64,000 nt of DNA from Orobanche coerulescens. Its lineage: Eukaryota > Streptophyta > Magnoliopsida > Lamiales > Orobanchaceae. The stretch is from positions 69,304,001 to 69,368,000 of the forward strand of contig CM065817.1 in assembly GCA_033398695.1 (NCBI GenBank), given 5' to 3'. The notes beneath the pieces are model-generated. The model did not search any database, was not told the origin of the DNA, and was given only the letters and a program-made list of their open reading frames with translations. Made by a program: the position numbers and the translations under genes. Positions 20,171-31,991 of this stretch are shown piece by piece (positions within the stretch are counted from its first letter, which is position 1; the number at the start of each line of letters is the position of its first letter).

Positions 20171-21185
20171 TGATGCGACCCCCACACGACACGCTATGGT
20201 AACCGACACCGTTAGATGAATTCGTTCCCAGGATGTTTCCAAAATAAGCAAAATGGGGCTTTACTTCCAAACCTCTACGTGACACGCCGTAGCAACTCGG
20301 AAGGGGTGGAATATAAATACTAACAAGATTGCACTTGATAAGTATATAAATCACACAAGGGATGTTTTGGAGACACACTCAACAAAACAAGAAAGCACTC
20401 ACAAAGATTTGTTAATACAAACACTTTCAAATTCATAAAATCTTTGGTGTCCTCTTACAATGAAACTTCAAGGCTATTTATAACCAAAATCTTACACCTA
20501 ACTCTAGTATGAACAAGGAAACAACTAGAAACCTACAAAATAGAAAAATCAACATTCAAAGATCCTAAAATCTGATACAAAGTCAGTCAACATATGTTTA
20601 GGTGACAAAATATCAAAGACCAAGATTTTAAGGTGTGAAAACAAGGACAACAAGTCACCATAAATCCGATGCTGTCTGTTTTATCATTTCTGAGCTCCAA
20701 TGTCTCCGAATTTGGTCCTATGGTCTGAACAATATTTGTAGCTCTCTTTCTTAGCTTTCCATAGACACCTGAATCACCTGAATCTGATTTCGGACGAGTA
20801 AGTTATGGCCAAAATACGAGACTGCTGCGTGTCAGTCTTACGCGCGGGAATTTGCATCCTTGTTTGTTTGTTCGTCTTTTCCGATCGTCTTCGACATTAA
20901 TATTACACGACTCAATTATATACAACTCAAAATATAAAAATACAACTCAAGAAATACAATTCAAATTAAAATACACCAAGATAAAATAAACGAAAAACTT
21001 ATTGTTCGACAACTTCGACACTACTCACGAATTTGTTGTCTTTGATAACATAGTTATTTTTAAACATATCAATGACGAGTGTCGATAAATTATTTTTGAA
21101 CTTCTTTGATCGAGACCTCGTTATTGGTCCAGTCGGCATGCTCAAGTCCTCATCCGGGTTCTTCATAATATCTTGATTCACATCA
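20171..21185 (-). mobile_element. CRM-like 5' LTR
   Basis: The 1015 bp are paired with 13607-14621. It contains the same minus-strand C-terminal integrase codons (20999-21181), as expected when the 3' LTR is copied to the 5' end; here they are not expressed. It ends at 21185, followed by TTTCC. Confidence 0.88.
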
Positions 21186-21190
21186 TTTCC

Positions 21191-21398
21191 AGTGCCGACC
21201 CCCTTATCTAATAAGGAGTGGAACGTTTTGTTCTCAAATACACGGACTAGTTTCTATATGTTTATTTACGAGTTAAGAATTCCAGTAACTACTAGTAAAT
21301 AAAGAAACATTCATTGCCTTATATAAATGATTTACATAATTACAAGTACAATGACCTCACTCAACATCTTCTGAGTGGCATTCGTGGGCATACTCCTA
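21191..21398. other. Unrecognised AT-rich sequence, right flank of the CRM-like insertion
   Basis: It continues 12893-13606 after the target duplication (AGTGCCGACCCCC, then CTTATCTAATAAGG). No coding frame was seen. Confidence 0.3.
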
Positions 21399-21475
21399 AC
21401 ATCTTCATCATAAGTTCATCAAAACTATGAAGAACCATACTATCCTCCAACAAATCATCATTACACGCACTACAC
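21399..21475. mobile_element. Fragment of the 50-kb-region LTR, flanking CACTA copy 1
   Basis: TTCATCATAAGTTCATCAAA through CAACAAATCATCATTAC matches 50070-50145 nearly base for base and breaks off where the CACTA copy 1 terminus begins. This indicates that the CACTA element sits in or next to a member of that LTR family. Confidence 0.65.
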
Positions 21476-21507
21476 GACTACACCAAATCTGCCAATTTGT
21501 CTCTATA

Positions 21508-22827
21508 ATGCGCTGAAGGTTCGTCACGGTCCGTGTCCGTGTCAAATATGTCACTTAAAAAACACGGAAAACATTCAAGTCATTCTAGTGACATAGAATT
21601 GTCTCGGACTTTGACACAGACAACTGCTTTTAAGTGATATTTTCCCTTTTATACGTTTTTCCCCTTTCCCTCCCCTCTTTCTTTTTTCACCCCGTTTACA
21701 ACCCCTTTACAGACCCCCTCCCGCTTTGAAAAACCCTAGCCGCCGAGATAATTCACTGGAGAGTCTCAATCATTTTCACCAAATTAATCACCTGCATGTT
21801 TGAAAACCCGCAACCCGCATAACCTCTTTTCCTCCCTTAATGTTCATTTTGACAGAAAAACCTGCCGAAAGAAGTCCGCAGAACCTCATTTTCACCAAAT
21901 TAATCACCAAATTAATCACCTGCACAACCTCTTTTTTGAGAGAGCAATTGAAGATTTGAAGATTCTGCATACCATCGTCTTCAGTACTACCATCCTCTTC
22001 ATTTTCTTCGGTAATATTTTTGACTTAATTAAATCTTTGTGAGTTTTAATCATGGTTTAATTTTATACTTGTTTATATGCTGGAGTTTGAATATACACGA
22101 GCCCTAATAGAAATAGCCCGTCTGAAAACTGATTCAGGAAACTAGGGTAATTTTGAAAGATTTTGAAATTGACTACTGGGGCTTTTTTGAAGATTCTGAA
22201 ATTGACCAAAGAGGTATTGTTGAATTATTCTAAAGTTGATTACTATTTTATTTAAAAACCTAACTTGATTTATTGTAAGAATTTGATTGTTTTTGAAAGA
22301 TTCTGTTTATGACAAGATGGTATTTTTGAAAATTTGATCATATTGTTCACTTATTAATTTATTTGAATGTTTGAATTATAGTCTTGGTTTAGTACAATTC
22401 ATTTTAAACTTACAATAATTCATTTTTAAAATTATAAAATTATGTTTTATATTGGTAATTTGCAGATTATATCATTTGGGAAAAGTGATGGTTGTTGTAT
22501 TCACAAGTATTATTTTTTCTTAATCATGTGAAAAGTATTAAGTTTGATTCAACAAGTTATGTATTGTTTTTTGTATTCTAAGTTTAAAAGGTATTAGTTT
22601 TTGTTCAACATGTTGAGTACTAGTTTTTATAGTTCTGCAATTTTCTCTCTACTGTTAGTTCTTCAACATATACTGCATTTTGTAAGAATTTGAAAGACAA
22701 CTGGGTGCTTTTGAAAGTTTTGATATTGATTACTCGGGGGGTTTTCGAAATATTCTGAAATATTTTTTAGTTTAAAATTGATAGGATTTTTCTATCACGA
22801 CACTAACAAGGTTCACTACTCTATATT
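21508..22827 (+). mobile_element. CACTA copy 1 left subterminal and 5' non-coding region
   Basis: GTCACGGTCCGTGTCCGTG and related motifs cluster at 21517-21640. The rest is AT-rich and non-coding, with a local direct repeat of TTTTCACCAAATTAATCACC (21771-21790 and 21888-21907). No gene is seen. Confidence 0.6.
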
Positions 22828-25800
22828 ATGACTTTTCCTCTTCATAAAGAATGGATGGGTGAATCTAGTAGAGTAGGTGATGTGTACCTCCAAGGAGTAG
22901 AAGAATTTATTCGATATGCTAGGAAGAGTTTACATAGTGACGAGTTCTCTTGTCCATGTAAAAACTGTAGAAATGGCAAATGTTTGCATTTTAAAATGAT
23001 CGAGCTACACTTAGTTCAATGGGGTTTTGTGGACGGTTATGTGTTTTGGGTTTTCCATGGTGAAAGAGATTTTCCATTTGTTTCGAATAAGTCAACGACG
23101 AATGAGTCCGTCTTTGTGGAACGTGATCCAGTGGCACCTCCAACATTGAATAACCTTATTGATGATGCTTATGATTTTCATGTGTTGCCAAATAGTCATA
23201 CTTTTGATGCATCTGATCGTGAAGCAGGACCTTCAACCACTTCTAGTGACGTAGGAAATCAAAAAAATGATTATATTAAGTTAAAAGCTAAATCCAAACA
23301 ACATTTATATCCCCATTGCAACGACAATGTTACAACCTTGTATGCGTTGGTTGGGTTACAGAATTTAAAAAGTCGATTTGGTTTGTCCGGTAATAGTATA
23401 TCTGCAATCCTGGTGTGGGTGAAGGAGTTGTTACCAAAATAAAATAATCTACCCAATAATTATCCGGAGATGAAGATTTGCTTGAATGGATTAGGAATGA
23501 AGTACAAATCAATTCATGCATGAAAGTACGATTGTATCTTATATCGAAAAGAACAGGAATTCAAAAATCAGTGCCCAATATGTCAGGAATCTAGATACGT
23601 TTTAAAGAAAATGCAAGATAATACTATTCGAAAATTTTCAAAGGTACCCTAGAAAGTGTTGAAGTACTTTCCTTTGAGTCCAAGATTGAAAAGACTTTAC
23701 ACTGTACCTTGGATAGCAGAGGCAATGACTTGGCATGCTAGAGCAGTTGTGGGTGTCAATTTGATGCGCCATCCGATTGATTCATCAATTTGGAAATCTG
23801 CTAATTTTCAAAATCCTAACTTTGCTAAGGAAACTCGAAACGTCCGTTTAGGGATATCAACAGATGGGTTTAATCCTTTTAGTAATTTGAGCATAAACCA
23901 GAGTGTGTGGCCAGTAATTCTTGTCCCGTACAATCTCCCTCCTTCTTTATGCATGAAAAAAGAATTCTCCATGTTATCTCTTTTGATACCTGGCCCAAAA
24001 GCACCAAGCAATGACATTGATGTCTATCTTGCACCACTGGTAGTAGAACTTACTGAGTTGTGGGTAGAAGGAGTTAAAGCATACAACTCAAGCAAGCAAG
24101 AGGAGTTCACGTTGAAGGCTATGCTATTATGGGCAATACACGACTTTCCTGCATACGGGACCTTATCAGGGTGCAATGTTCATGGATACTTTGGTTGTCC
24201 TATATGCGGCGAAGAAACCGAGTCAGAGTGGTTAGAGAAGAGTAAGAAAATGTGTTATCACACTCACAGAAGATTTTTGCCTCAAAATCACAAGTTTAGA
24301 TTTGATAAAACCAATTTCTTGCCGACTGGGATTGAGATGAGGACACCTCCTAGAAGACTTTATGGTGCGGAAATTGAAGCCAAGGCAATAAGGTATGGGT
24401 TTGTCCCTAAAGGGAAAAACTCCAAGTGCGTACGTCGAAAACGTAAAAGAGGTGAAGAAGAATCTGATAAGAAAAAGGCCTGGGCAAGGAGATCTTTGTT
24501 ATTTGACTTGCCATATTGGAAGGAACACTCAGTACGACATGTGCTAGATGTGATGCACTTGGAGAAAAATGTCATTGAGCATCTCGTGAGGACATGTCTA
24601 GATGGTACTCACTCGAAGGATAATGAAAGAGCGCGACAAGATCTTCATACAATGAATAGATAAAAAGGGTTATGGTTGATAAAAGACTCTGTAGATGGCA
24701 AAAGTAATATGTCTGGCAAAAGTAATATGCCTGTTGGTGCATTTACTTTGAGCAGCGATGAAAGAAAAAATTTTCTCGACACGTTATATGATTTAAAAGT
24801 TCCTTCTAATTATTTTGGTAATTTGCGAAGGGTCGTGAATTATGCCACACATGATCTGAAACAATGTAAGTCTCACGATTGGCACGTGATCATGCAACTT
24901 GTACCATTATTGTTTAAGCATTGTTTTTCAAAGCATAAGGATTTACAAAGGGCAATAATGCAAATAAGCTTGTGTTTAACCTTATTGTGTGAAAAGGTTG
25001 TCAACAGAAACCACATATTAGCTGCCAAAGTATCTCTTGTTGAGGCTACTTGTGTTTTAGAGAAACATTTCCCTCTTGCGTTCTTTGACATAAGCATCCA
25101 CCTCTTAGTACATCTATGTGATGAAGCGTTACTATGTGGGCCTGTTAGATATCGGTGGATGTACCCTTTTGAAAGGTAAATCCTATTTCTTCAATTTATG
25201 TATAGTGAATTTACTTGAATCATATTTATCCGATTCTAATCTTTACTGAATTAAAATTTAGGCTAATGAAGACCTATAAGGATTATGTGAAGAATACCAG
25301 GTATATTGTAGGGTCCATTGCGGAGGCATATATAACAGAAGAATCGTCTGTATACGCATCGCAATATATGCCCAAAACAAAAGAAGTTGATGTTGAGATT
25401 TTTGACGAGTTTATAGAGGATAAATCTGTAGGCAAGGGCAAGCGAATGACGTTAAAAAGCGTACAATATGAACAAGTAGCTCGGTATGTTCTTGATACAT
25501 ATGATGAAGTGGATGAATGGAAAGAGTAAGACTCATTAACCTAAATCTCTTTTTCAACATTTTAAATTGAACTCCACTAAACTGTGTTTTAAACCACCAT
25601 AGGAAATACAATATGTCTACATGTGGCATTAAGAAAAAAAGAGTTCAGAATACCAACTCTGAATTTCGGTATTGGCTAGTTAATGAGGTAACTTTGACAT
25701 TAGTTGTTTTATTTATTTTTTACTACATATGACAAATGTGCAGATTTGATCACTTGAAATTGTGATTTCAGTTAATCAAAATTGGTGATGTCACATCAAG

Positions 25801-26371
25801 GCTTGCACGGTTAGCTAACGGCCCTAGTTTTCATGCTCAAGAATTGGAAAAATATCGCCTCAATGGTTTTGTATTTGCTCCTAAAAGGCGCGAGCAAACA
25901 TCTGTAGGAAAACAAAACAGCGGGATCTCCATTAAAGCTCTCACATTTTGCAGAACAAGTAGGAAACACAAAAATATGCTTGAAGCAGAGATTACTTATT
26001 ATGGGATTATAGAACAAATACTTGTTCTGGATTATTCAAGTTTCAAGGAAGTGGTATTCTATTGTGATTGGGTTAAAGTGGAGGACAAGAGTGCTCATAA
26101 GATTGATCCGGCAACGAACTTGATACTTGTATATTTGACAAAAATGAAGAGTAAAGACAGTATGAACGATGAACCATTTGTCTGCTCTTTCCAAAATCTT
26201 AAGCAAGTCTTTTACTCCAAGTATATCAATAACGGAGAGTGGTCTATGGTAAACCATTCACCAAGGCGTATAACAAGTTCAATAGATAACTTGGAGGCTC
26301 CTACTAAATTTCAATCAGCTCTGGACGATAACCCTAGCTTGCATCTATTTCTAGATAATTTAGTTGAATAA
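22828..26371 (+). pseudogene. TNP2-like CACTA transposase gene (copy 1)
   Basis: Exon 1 runs from ATG 22828 to about 25175. The N-terminal domain is of the Transpos_assoc type (FIRYARKSLHSDEFSCPCKN-CRNGKC, then LHLVQWGFVDGYVFW). The transposase_21-like core follows (WIAEAMTWHARAVVG, GISTDGFNPF, IPGPKAPSNDIDVYLAPL, YGTLSGCNVHGYFGCPICGE, DVMHLEKNVIEHL), then GPVRYRWMYPFER of the DUF4218 region. Likely introns with GT/AG ends: 25176-25261, 25526-25602, 25688-25771. The last exon (25772-26371) matches DUF4216 (VVFYCDWVKVEDKS). Stops interrupt exon 1 at 23440, 23521 and 23650, and TAA at 24661, where copy 2 has CAA. The product would cut at the CACTA ends. Confidence 0.85.
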
Positions 26372-26570
26372 GCTAGTTCCCTTTTTCCCAAGTGTTTTTA
26401 CTATTTTGTAAGCTCAAATAATTTTCTATGTTTGTAATATCACACACTACAACTTGGCAGAATTGAAGTAACTCTATGTTTTTCAAGTTTCATGTTATTT
26501 AGTATTTTGTTGTGTCTTACAAAAAAAATATTTTTGTTATATATTGTGTCAATTGAAACTTTGCAGGAAA

Positions 26571-29500
26571 ATGTCAAGATTAGAATCTGAAGTTCCAACT
26601 TCGAACGACAATAATGTTGATGGTACACAAGAGAAACCAGTGATTACCTTTAACGACAAAGGTGATTTGATAGGTCCCAACAAGAGTAAATTCGTGGCTT
26701 GTTGCTTGGATCTTGTAAAGACACATATTGGCATAGCGTATGAGACCTGGAGACATGTTCCTCAAGAAAAAAAAGACGATGTATTTGTACAACTTCAGGT
26801 TTGAGCTATTTTTATTCCTATTAAAGTCCTCATTATATTCTAAAATGAGCTCTCTTATACATACTTTGACATGCAAGGTATTTTAAGTATTTTTCTAGGT
26901 GTGTTTTTGAAATATTCTGAAATTTTTGACTGAGGTATATTTGAAATACTCTAAAATTTAAATCTAGGGTTTTTTGGTAGCCTAACTGGAGTTTATAAGA
27001 ATTCAAAAGTTGGAGTTTGTAAGAATTTGAAAAGACAACTAGGGTATATATGAAATATTCTCAAATTGATTAGGGGTATTTTTACAATATTCTAAAATGA
27101 AAAACATTCAGATTGGGCATCCACATCTCAAAGAGTTCCTGTTGCAATTAGCTAGAACAGACATCAGAGTTCTTTGCTTGCTTGGAAGTCTTAGACTCAT
27201 ATTGGCGTGGCATTGCTAGGGCGGGTTAGAGTAGTAAGGGATTTGGATATGGTTTGGAGCTTGCGTATTTTAATGCACGTATTAAATTTATTCGGAGCTA
27301 CTGAGTTTTTGGTAATCTAACTAAATTTTTATACGAATTTGAAAGACAATTGGGGTGTTTTTGATATATCTTGAAATCGATTACTTGGGTACTTTTGAAA
27401 TATTCTGAAACTGATTACTGGAGTTTTCTGGAGTGTTACTTTAATTTTGTGTTTCAGAACGAGTTCAAGTTTCCAGCGAATGAAAAGGATTCTATACTTA
27501 ACTTACTACGCGATCGGGTTAAAACATGGAAGAAAAATATTAGAAACAAATACTTTGGAATGACCAGAGAATCGGTTTTGGCATATAAAAACAAGGTACC
27601 GAAGAAGGTTCTAGTTTCAGTGAGTACGTGGAATACATTTGTTGAACGCGAGTCAACAACGGAGAAGCTCAATCAGAGGTTAAAAGCACAAGAGAATAGG
27701 AGCCACAAAAAAGATGCTCATTATTTGGGCCGAACATCATATGCTGAAAAAGAAGCCCAAGCACAGGTGTTTTAATAACACTTAGATATATTGCTAAATT
27801 GCAGCATACCGTTTGAAACTGCCATGTTTTTACATAATGATCATAATTATTGTTACATTTGTGCCTTTTGAGATGCTGAAATTTTTGTATTAGCTAGCTA
27901 ATATTGTCATCTTGATTTTTCAGGGAGAAAAAACGTAAGTCGGATCGTGTAGTGCTGTATGTAGATGCTCGCCAGAATCCAAAGACAAAGGAAATTCATC
28001 CCGGAGATGTCTCTAATGTGGTTTGTTAAATCATTCAATTATAATATGGATGAAATATTTATAATGACATTAATTAATTGAGTTTTTATTTGATATAGGA
28101 AAAATTACTTGAAATAAGAAGTCATCAAGATGAAGACACAAGGAAAAATATTGATGCAGATGCATTGGCGGTTCATTTTGGTAAGGATAGAAAAGGACGT
28201 GTACGTGGAGTGAGTAGTACAGTATCTCGAACAAAGATGAAAGCTACATCAAATTTACGTGATGAGCTAGAAGCGGAGAGAGCATCTAAGTTGTCGACAG
28301 ATGATAAGCTAAATGACATGCTCGAAATATTGAAAACTCTTCAGGTACTTTCTTGAAGAATTTATTTAATAATACTCTTGGGGTTTGACATAATTACCAA
28401 AACATCCATCTACCCTACAAAATTAGAAAACTACCCCTGGTGTTTTGTAAATATGTAAAGGGGATCATTTTTGTAATGCGAGGGATCATTTTTGTGTAAT
28501 GTGTACAACTATGTTGCACTGAAACATTATTTTATATAGAAAACACGCTTATGAAACGTGAGAAACGGCAAAACGCGCTTGGTAACGCCCGCGTTTGAGG
28601 CCGTTTGGGAGTTTTAGAAAGTTTTCGGTGTTTTTTTATAATTAGTAAAATTAAGTTAAATTTGGACTTGATGTTTTTGCTTTGAACTTAGAAGAGTCCA
28701 GTGGAATGTAGTTATAGAAATTCGAGTTTGGGCTGAATTTTCTGAATTTACGATTTTGCCCCGAAACTTTACGAAGTTCATCCTGAGAGCTATAAAGCTT
28801 CGGGGTTAACTCGAATGGCAATAGAAATTCCAGATTTATGAAAATTTCAAAAAAAAATCAGACTTGGTCCAGAATTTTTTTTCTTTCATTCTGACCCCAA
28901 ATAAAATCTGGAATTTGTCCAGAAACATAATTTAAAGTTTATTTCATTCTTTCATTCTGACCCCCAAAAAATCAGACTTGGTCCAATATTTTTTTTCTTT
29001 CATTCTTTCATCTCTAAGGTTTATTTTTTGTCCAGAAACATAATTTAAGGTTAAATCCTCAAAATTTTGTAAAATTATGGTTTGACCCCAAAATTATACG
29101 GAATTTGCATTTTGACTCCTAGACTTATAAAATGATTCCCAGACTCTCCAAATATTACGAGAAGGATATTTATATCCAAAAAAAAATATTATTTTCATTC
29201 CTATTTGTTTAGGTTGTTATTTGATTGTTTTTATATTATTAATGTTATTCCTATCTATATCTTTAAAATAACATATTATTTATGAAGCCGTTTCCTTGGC
29301 GTTTCATTTTTTAGAAATTTTAGGATTGCCGTTTCGTGATTTACGTTTCAGAGTTTGACATTTCAGTGCACCGTTGGTGTACATGGGTCATTTTTCTGTC
29401 TAATGTGTCAAAAAATCCAACTACCTTTCTGTCCATTGTTTTAATATTATTAATGTTATTCTTATCTATATAACCATGGCTTAATTTCATTGTTTGATAT

Positions 29501-29894
29501 ACCTTTTTTTGTCTAGAATTCTAACACCACTTTTATTCCGAGTAATGAGATTCGAGGCTCACATACGGTTCTGGAGAAGTCTTACACTATCCCAAGCCCA
29601 AGCACGCCTACTTCCGGAGATAAAAAAATATATAATATAATGAAGTTAGATGGTTCTAAGAAGATTGCTACAGCGATGATAGTGAGAACACTACCTGGAT
29701 CAGAAGTTCATTCGAGACCGATGCTACCATTTGAAGTTAAACTTAGTGTATTTCACGTGGAGCCCGGGATGGAGAATGAGCCAATATGGAAAGGTGTTCA
29801 AGGAGGCGAAGATAATATTGCTGGATTTGTAGGAGGCTATCTTGTTTGGCCTAAGTATCTTTTAGAAGAAGTTTCTGATGATGTTGATCCATAA
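26571..29894 (+). pseudogene. TnpA-like CACTA accessory gene (Transposase_24 type, copy 1)
   Basis: Proposed exons with GT/AG borders: 26571-26798 (GPNKSKFVACCLDLVKTHIG, WRHVPQEKKDDVF), 27458-27766 (DRVKTWKKNIRNKYFG, then STWNTFVERES and LGRTSYAEKEAQAQ), 27924-28020, 28099-28344 and 29517-29894. The WNTFVE...H..GRTSYA pattern is that of plant Ptta/En/Spm transposase family Transposase_24. An extra A in exon 3 (GGAGAAAAAACG, 27924) causes an early stop; copy 2 has the in-frame version. The last exon encodes SRPMLPFEVKLSVFHVEPGM and WKGVQGGEDNIAGFVGGYLV. It lies about 200 bp behind the transposase gene. In En/Spm the corresponding protein binds the subterminal repeats. Confidence 0.75.
28515..29370. 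mobile_element. Small TIR element inside an intron of the TnpA-like gene
   Basis: The ends are TGCACTGAAAC and its inverse TTTCAGTGCA. The similarity continues inward in degenerate form (TGAAACGTGAGAAACGGC against inverted TGAAACGTAAATCACG-AAACGGC). This suggests a MULE-like or other TIR element of 856 bp. No coding frame or clear target duplication was found. Inside is an imperfect tandem repeat of about 110 bp (TCAGACTTGGTCCA at 28858 and 28971). The same insertion lies in copy 2 (45921 onward), so it predates the split of the two copies. Confidence 0.55.
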
Positions 29895-30200
29895 AACAAG
29901 AAGTTTTAGCTTAGTACATTTGGTTTCAGTTTTCGTAATTGTTGGATTGGAGATTTTTCTTATTAAGTACTTCGAGTTAGAATACTCTTTTATATGTTCT
30001 TTTTTTTGGATTAACAAGGATATTTTTGGTGTTAATTTGAGTATTGAGGAGTTATTATATTTTTGTTTGTTGTTTTGGTTGCTCTCATTAAGTACTTCTA
30101 GTTGGAATAATGTTTTGGTGGTTGTTTTGTTGGATAAATGTACAGGTAATAAATAAAGGAAGCTGTAAGATTTTGGAATTTTTATGAATCTGACAATGCT
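29895..30200 (+). other. 3' non-coding region of CACTA copy 1
   Basis: T-rich sequence after the last TnpA-like exon. Open frames here (29878-30156) are Leu/Phe-rich and show no domain. Confidence 0.5.
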
Positions 30201-30204
30201 CTAA

Positions 30205-30590
30205 TTTGTCACGGTCTCAATCCGTGACAAGTAGTAAATATTAATCAGGGTGATAAAACCATCCCCAGGAATTGTCACGGTCTGGAACCGTAACGAATTA
30301 ATACCCCTAAATTAATTTAATTACTTTGTCACGGTCTGTGGCCCTGATAAAAAATGGATATTTGCCACAGTTGATAACCGTGACAAAGCTGAGGTTAGTC
30401 ACGGTCGGCGGGAGTGACGATACAAAAACAACAGTGACAAATTCTGAGAAAAGGACCGTGACAAATCGCGTATGTCACGGACGAAGACTATGACACAATA
30501 ATTTGCCACCCCAGTATTTGTCATGGTTCATGACCGAGACAAGGTCGTTTTGTCACGGTCCAGATCCGTGACAACGCGGCAGATTTTATC
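30205..30590. repeat. Right subterminal hairpin repeats of CACTA copy 1
   Basis: At least eight inverted motifs of type TTGTCACGGTC...CCGTGACAA occur (for example at 30207, 30273, 30325, 30387, 30456, 30474 and 30549). CACTA elements carry such subterminal arrays as binding sites for their TnpA protein. The outermost inverted repeat survives only as GCGGCAGATTTT. Confidence 0.75.
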
Positions 30591-31129
30591 ACACTCCAGA
30601 GTGGTTAGAGAAGAGTAAGAAAATGTGTTATCACACTCACAGAAGATTTTTGCCTCAAAATCACAAGTTTAGATTTGATAAAACCAATTTGTTGCCGACT
30701 GGGATTGAGATGAGGCCACCTCCTAGAAGACTTTCTGGTGTGGAAATTGAAGCCAAGGCAATAAGGTATGGGTTTGTCCCTAAAGGGAAAAACCCCAAGT
30801 GCGTACGTCGAAAACGTAAAAGAGATGAAGAAGAGTCTGATAAGAAAAAGGCCTGGGCAAGGAGATCTTTGTTATTTGACTTGCCATATTGGAAGGAACA
30901 CTCAGTACGACATGTGCTAGATGTGATGCACTTGGAGAAAAATGTCATTGAGCATCTCGTGAGCACATGTCTAGATGGTACTCACTCGAAGGATAATGAA
31001 AGAGCGCGACAAGATCTTCATACAATGAATAGACAAAAAGGGTTATGGTTGATAAAAGACTCTGTAGATGGCAAAAGTAATATGTCTGGAAAAAGTAATA
31101 TGCCTGTTGGTGCATTTACTTTGAGCAGC

Positions 31130-31134
31130 GATGA
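31130..31134. repeat. Target-site duplication of element B, left (GATGA)
   Basis: GATGA precedes TGTAACACCC and is repeated after GGGTATTACA at 42173-42177. CACTA copy 1 has a single AGCAGCGATGAAAG at this place. Confidence 0.88.
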
Positions 31135-31491
31135 TGTAACACCCCCAATCCGCTCAGGGATATTACACGCCGTAGAACCTTTCCTCAAGAATCTACCAGG
31201 CTGGTAACAACAAACGAACAACTCGACAATGCCTTTAAGCCTAAAAAGACTCACTAGACCGATTTGGCCTTTCAATAAAAACATACAACTCTAAGACATT
31301 ACATGCCCACGCAGGGGTCGAATACAAACTACTCCCGTACAACGGGGAAAAATACTGCAGCGAAAATAAAATACAACTAAACCAATACGACATCAACGGG
31401 TCCTCATGTGATTAGTATCGTTCATCTTTCATCATCCTTCATGCTGACCCTGTGCTCTGCTCCAAAACCTGAATGCAATACAGACATCCAC

Positions 31492-31509
31492 CCCCCGAAT
31501 ACTCGGGGG
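31492..31509. promoter_or_regulatory. Conserved short GC hairpin in the A-E family LTRs
   Basis: CCCCCGA-ATAC-TCGGGGG is a perfect 7-bp stem. Counterparts: B right LTR at about 39787, C at 39092, E at 59593, D (one base lost) at 53284, and a rebuilt version CCCC-AGA-GGGG in element A at 5323-5333. On the plus strand in A, B and D it is followed by TTAGCAA. It could be an RNA structure in the R/U5 part of the transcript. Confidence 0.55.
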
Positions 31510-31991
31510 TTAGCAAAACTCCACTGTTTTGCTAGTGCAAATACAAAGTGCAAATACGAGCCATATAATTCAAATTCCAAGAATAACAATAACCAGGAAT
31601 CCTCAAAGTTCCAAACGTAACGAAAAGCACTTCCCGAGGCATGAGTTTGAGTAAAACTTTCAAAATCCGAAATATCACAAATAACGAGAACGATTTGTAA
31701 AATGGTTTAAAATACCTTCGGGAGTTTTAATAGAAAACAACTTAGGAATTATCAATCCTTATCCTTTCCAAAAATCAATAGGGGTCACAGCCCAACAGTT
31801 TTGTTTTCGCAAATAGAAAACCATTAACAATTCACAGGGTCAGAACCCCCATCACGTGTCCTCGACGGACATAAAATCAACACAACGTAATCACGCACAA
31901 GCATCGCCTTGGGAACAGGGTAACACCATTGATCCCGCCCGAGGTCTCGAAGGACCCTCCCGAGCTGGCTAGCTAAACAAATCACACACAT

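Larger units (their letters stand above)
13607..21185 (-). mobile_element. CRM-like chromovirus (Ty3/gypsy), full length with broken pol
   Basis: The element is 7579 bp with TTTCC target duplications and two 1015-bp LTRs (13607-14621 and 20171-21185). On the minus strand each LTR reads TGATGTGAAAC...GTCGCATCA. Order on minus: 5' LTR, purine-rich leader, gag with zinc knuckle, protease, RT, RNase H, integrase, with the integrase C-terminus running into the 3' LTR. Coding that crosses the polypurine tract into the LTR, and a C-terminal tail of type GPITRSRSKK instead of a classical chromodomain, are features reported for the CRM clade. Placement in CRM is inferred from these features only. Confidence 0.75.
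21476..30595 (+). mobile_element. CACTA (En/Spm) transposon copy 1
   Basis: The left end reads (G)ACTACACCAAATCTGCC; a terminus of type CACTACACCAAA is typical, and the first base appears mutated. The right end keeps the inverted inner part GGCAGATTT (30581-30589) but the outer bases do not match. Both subterminal zones carry inverted GTCACGG / CCGTGAC motifs. Between them are a TNP2-like transposase gene and a TnpA-like gene in that order. Both carry stops or frameshifts, so this copy is not autonomous. Confidence 0.82.
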
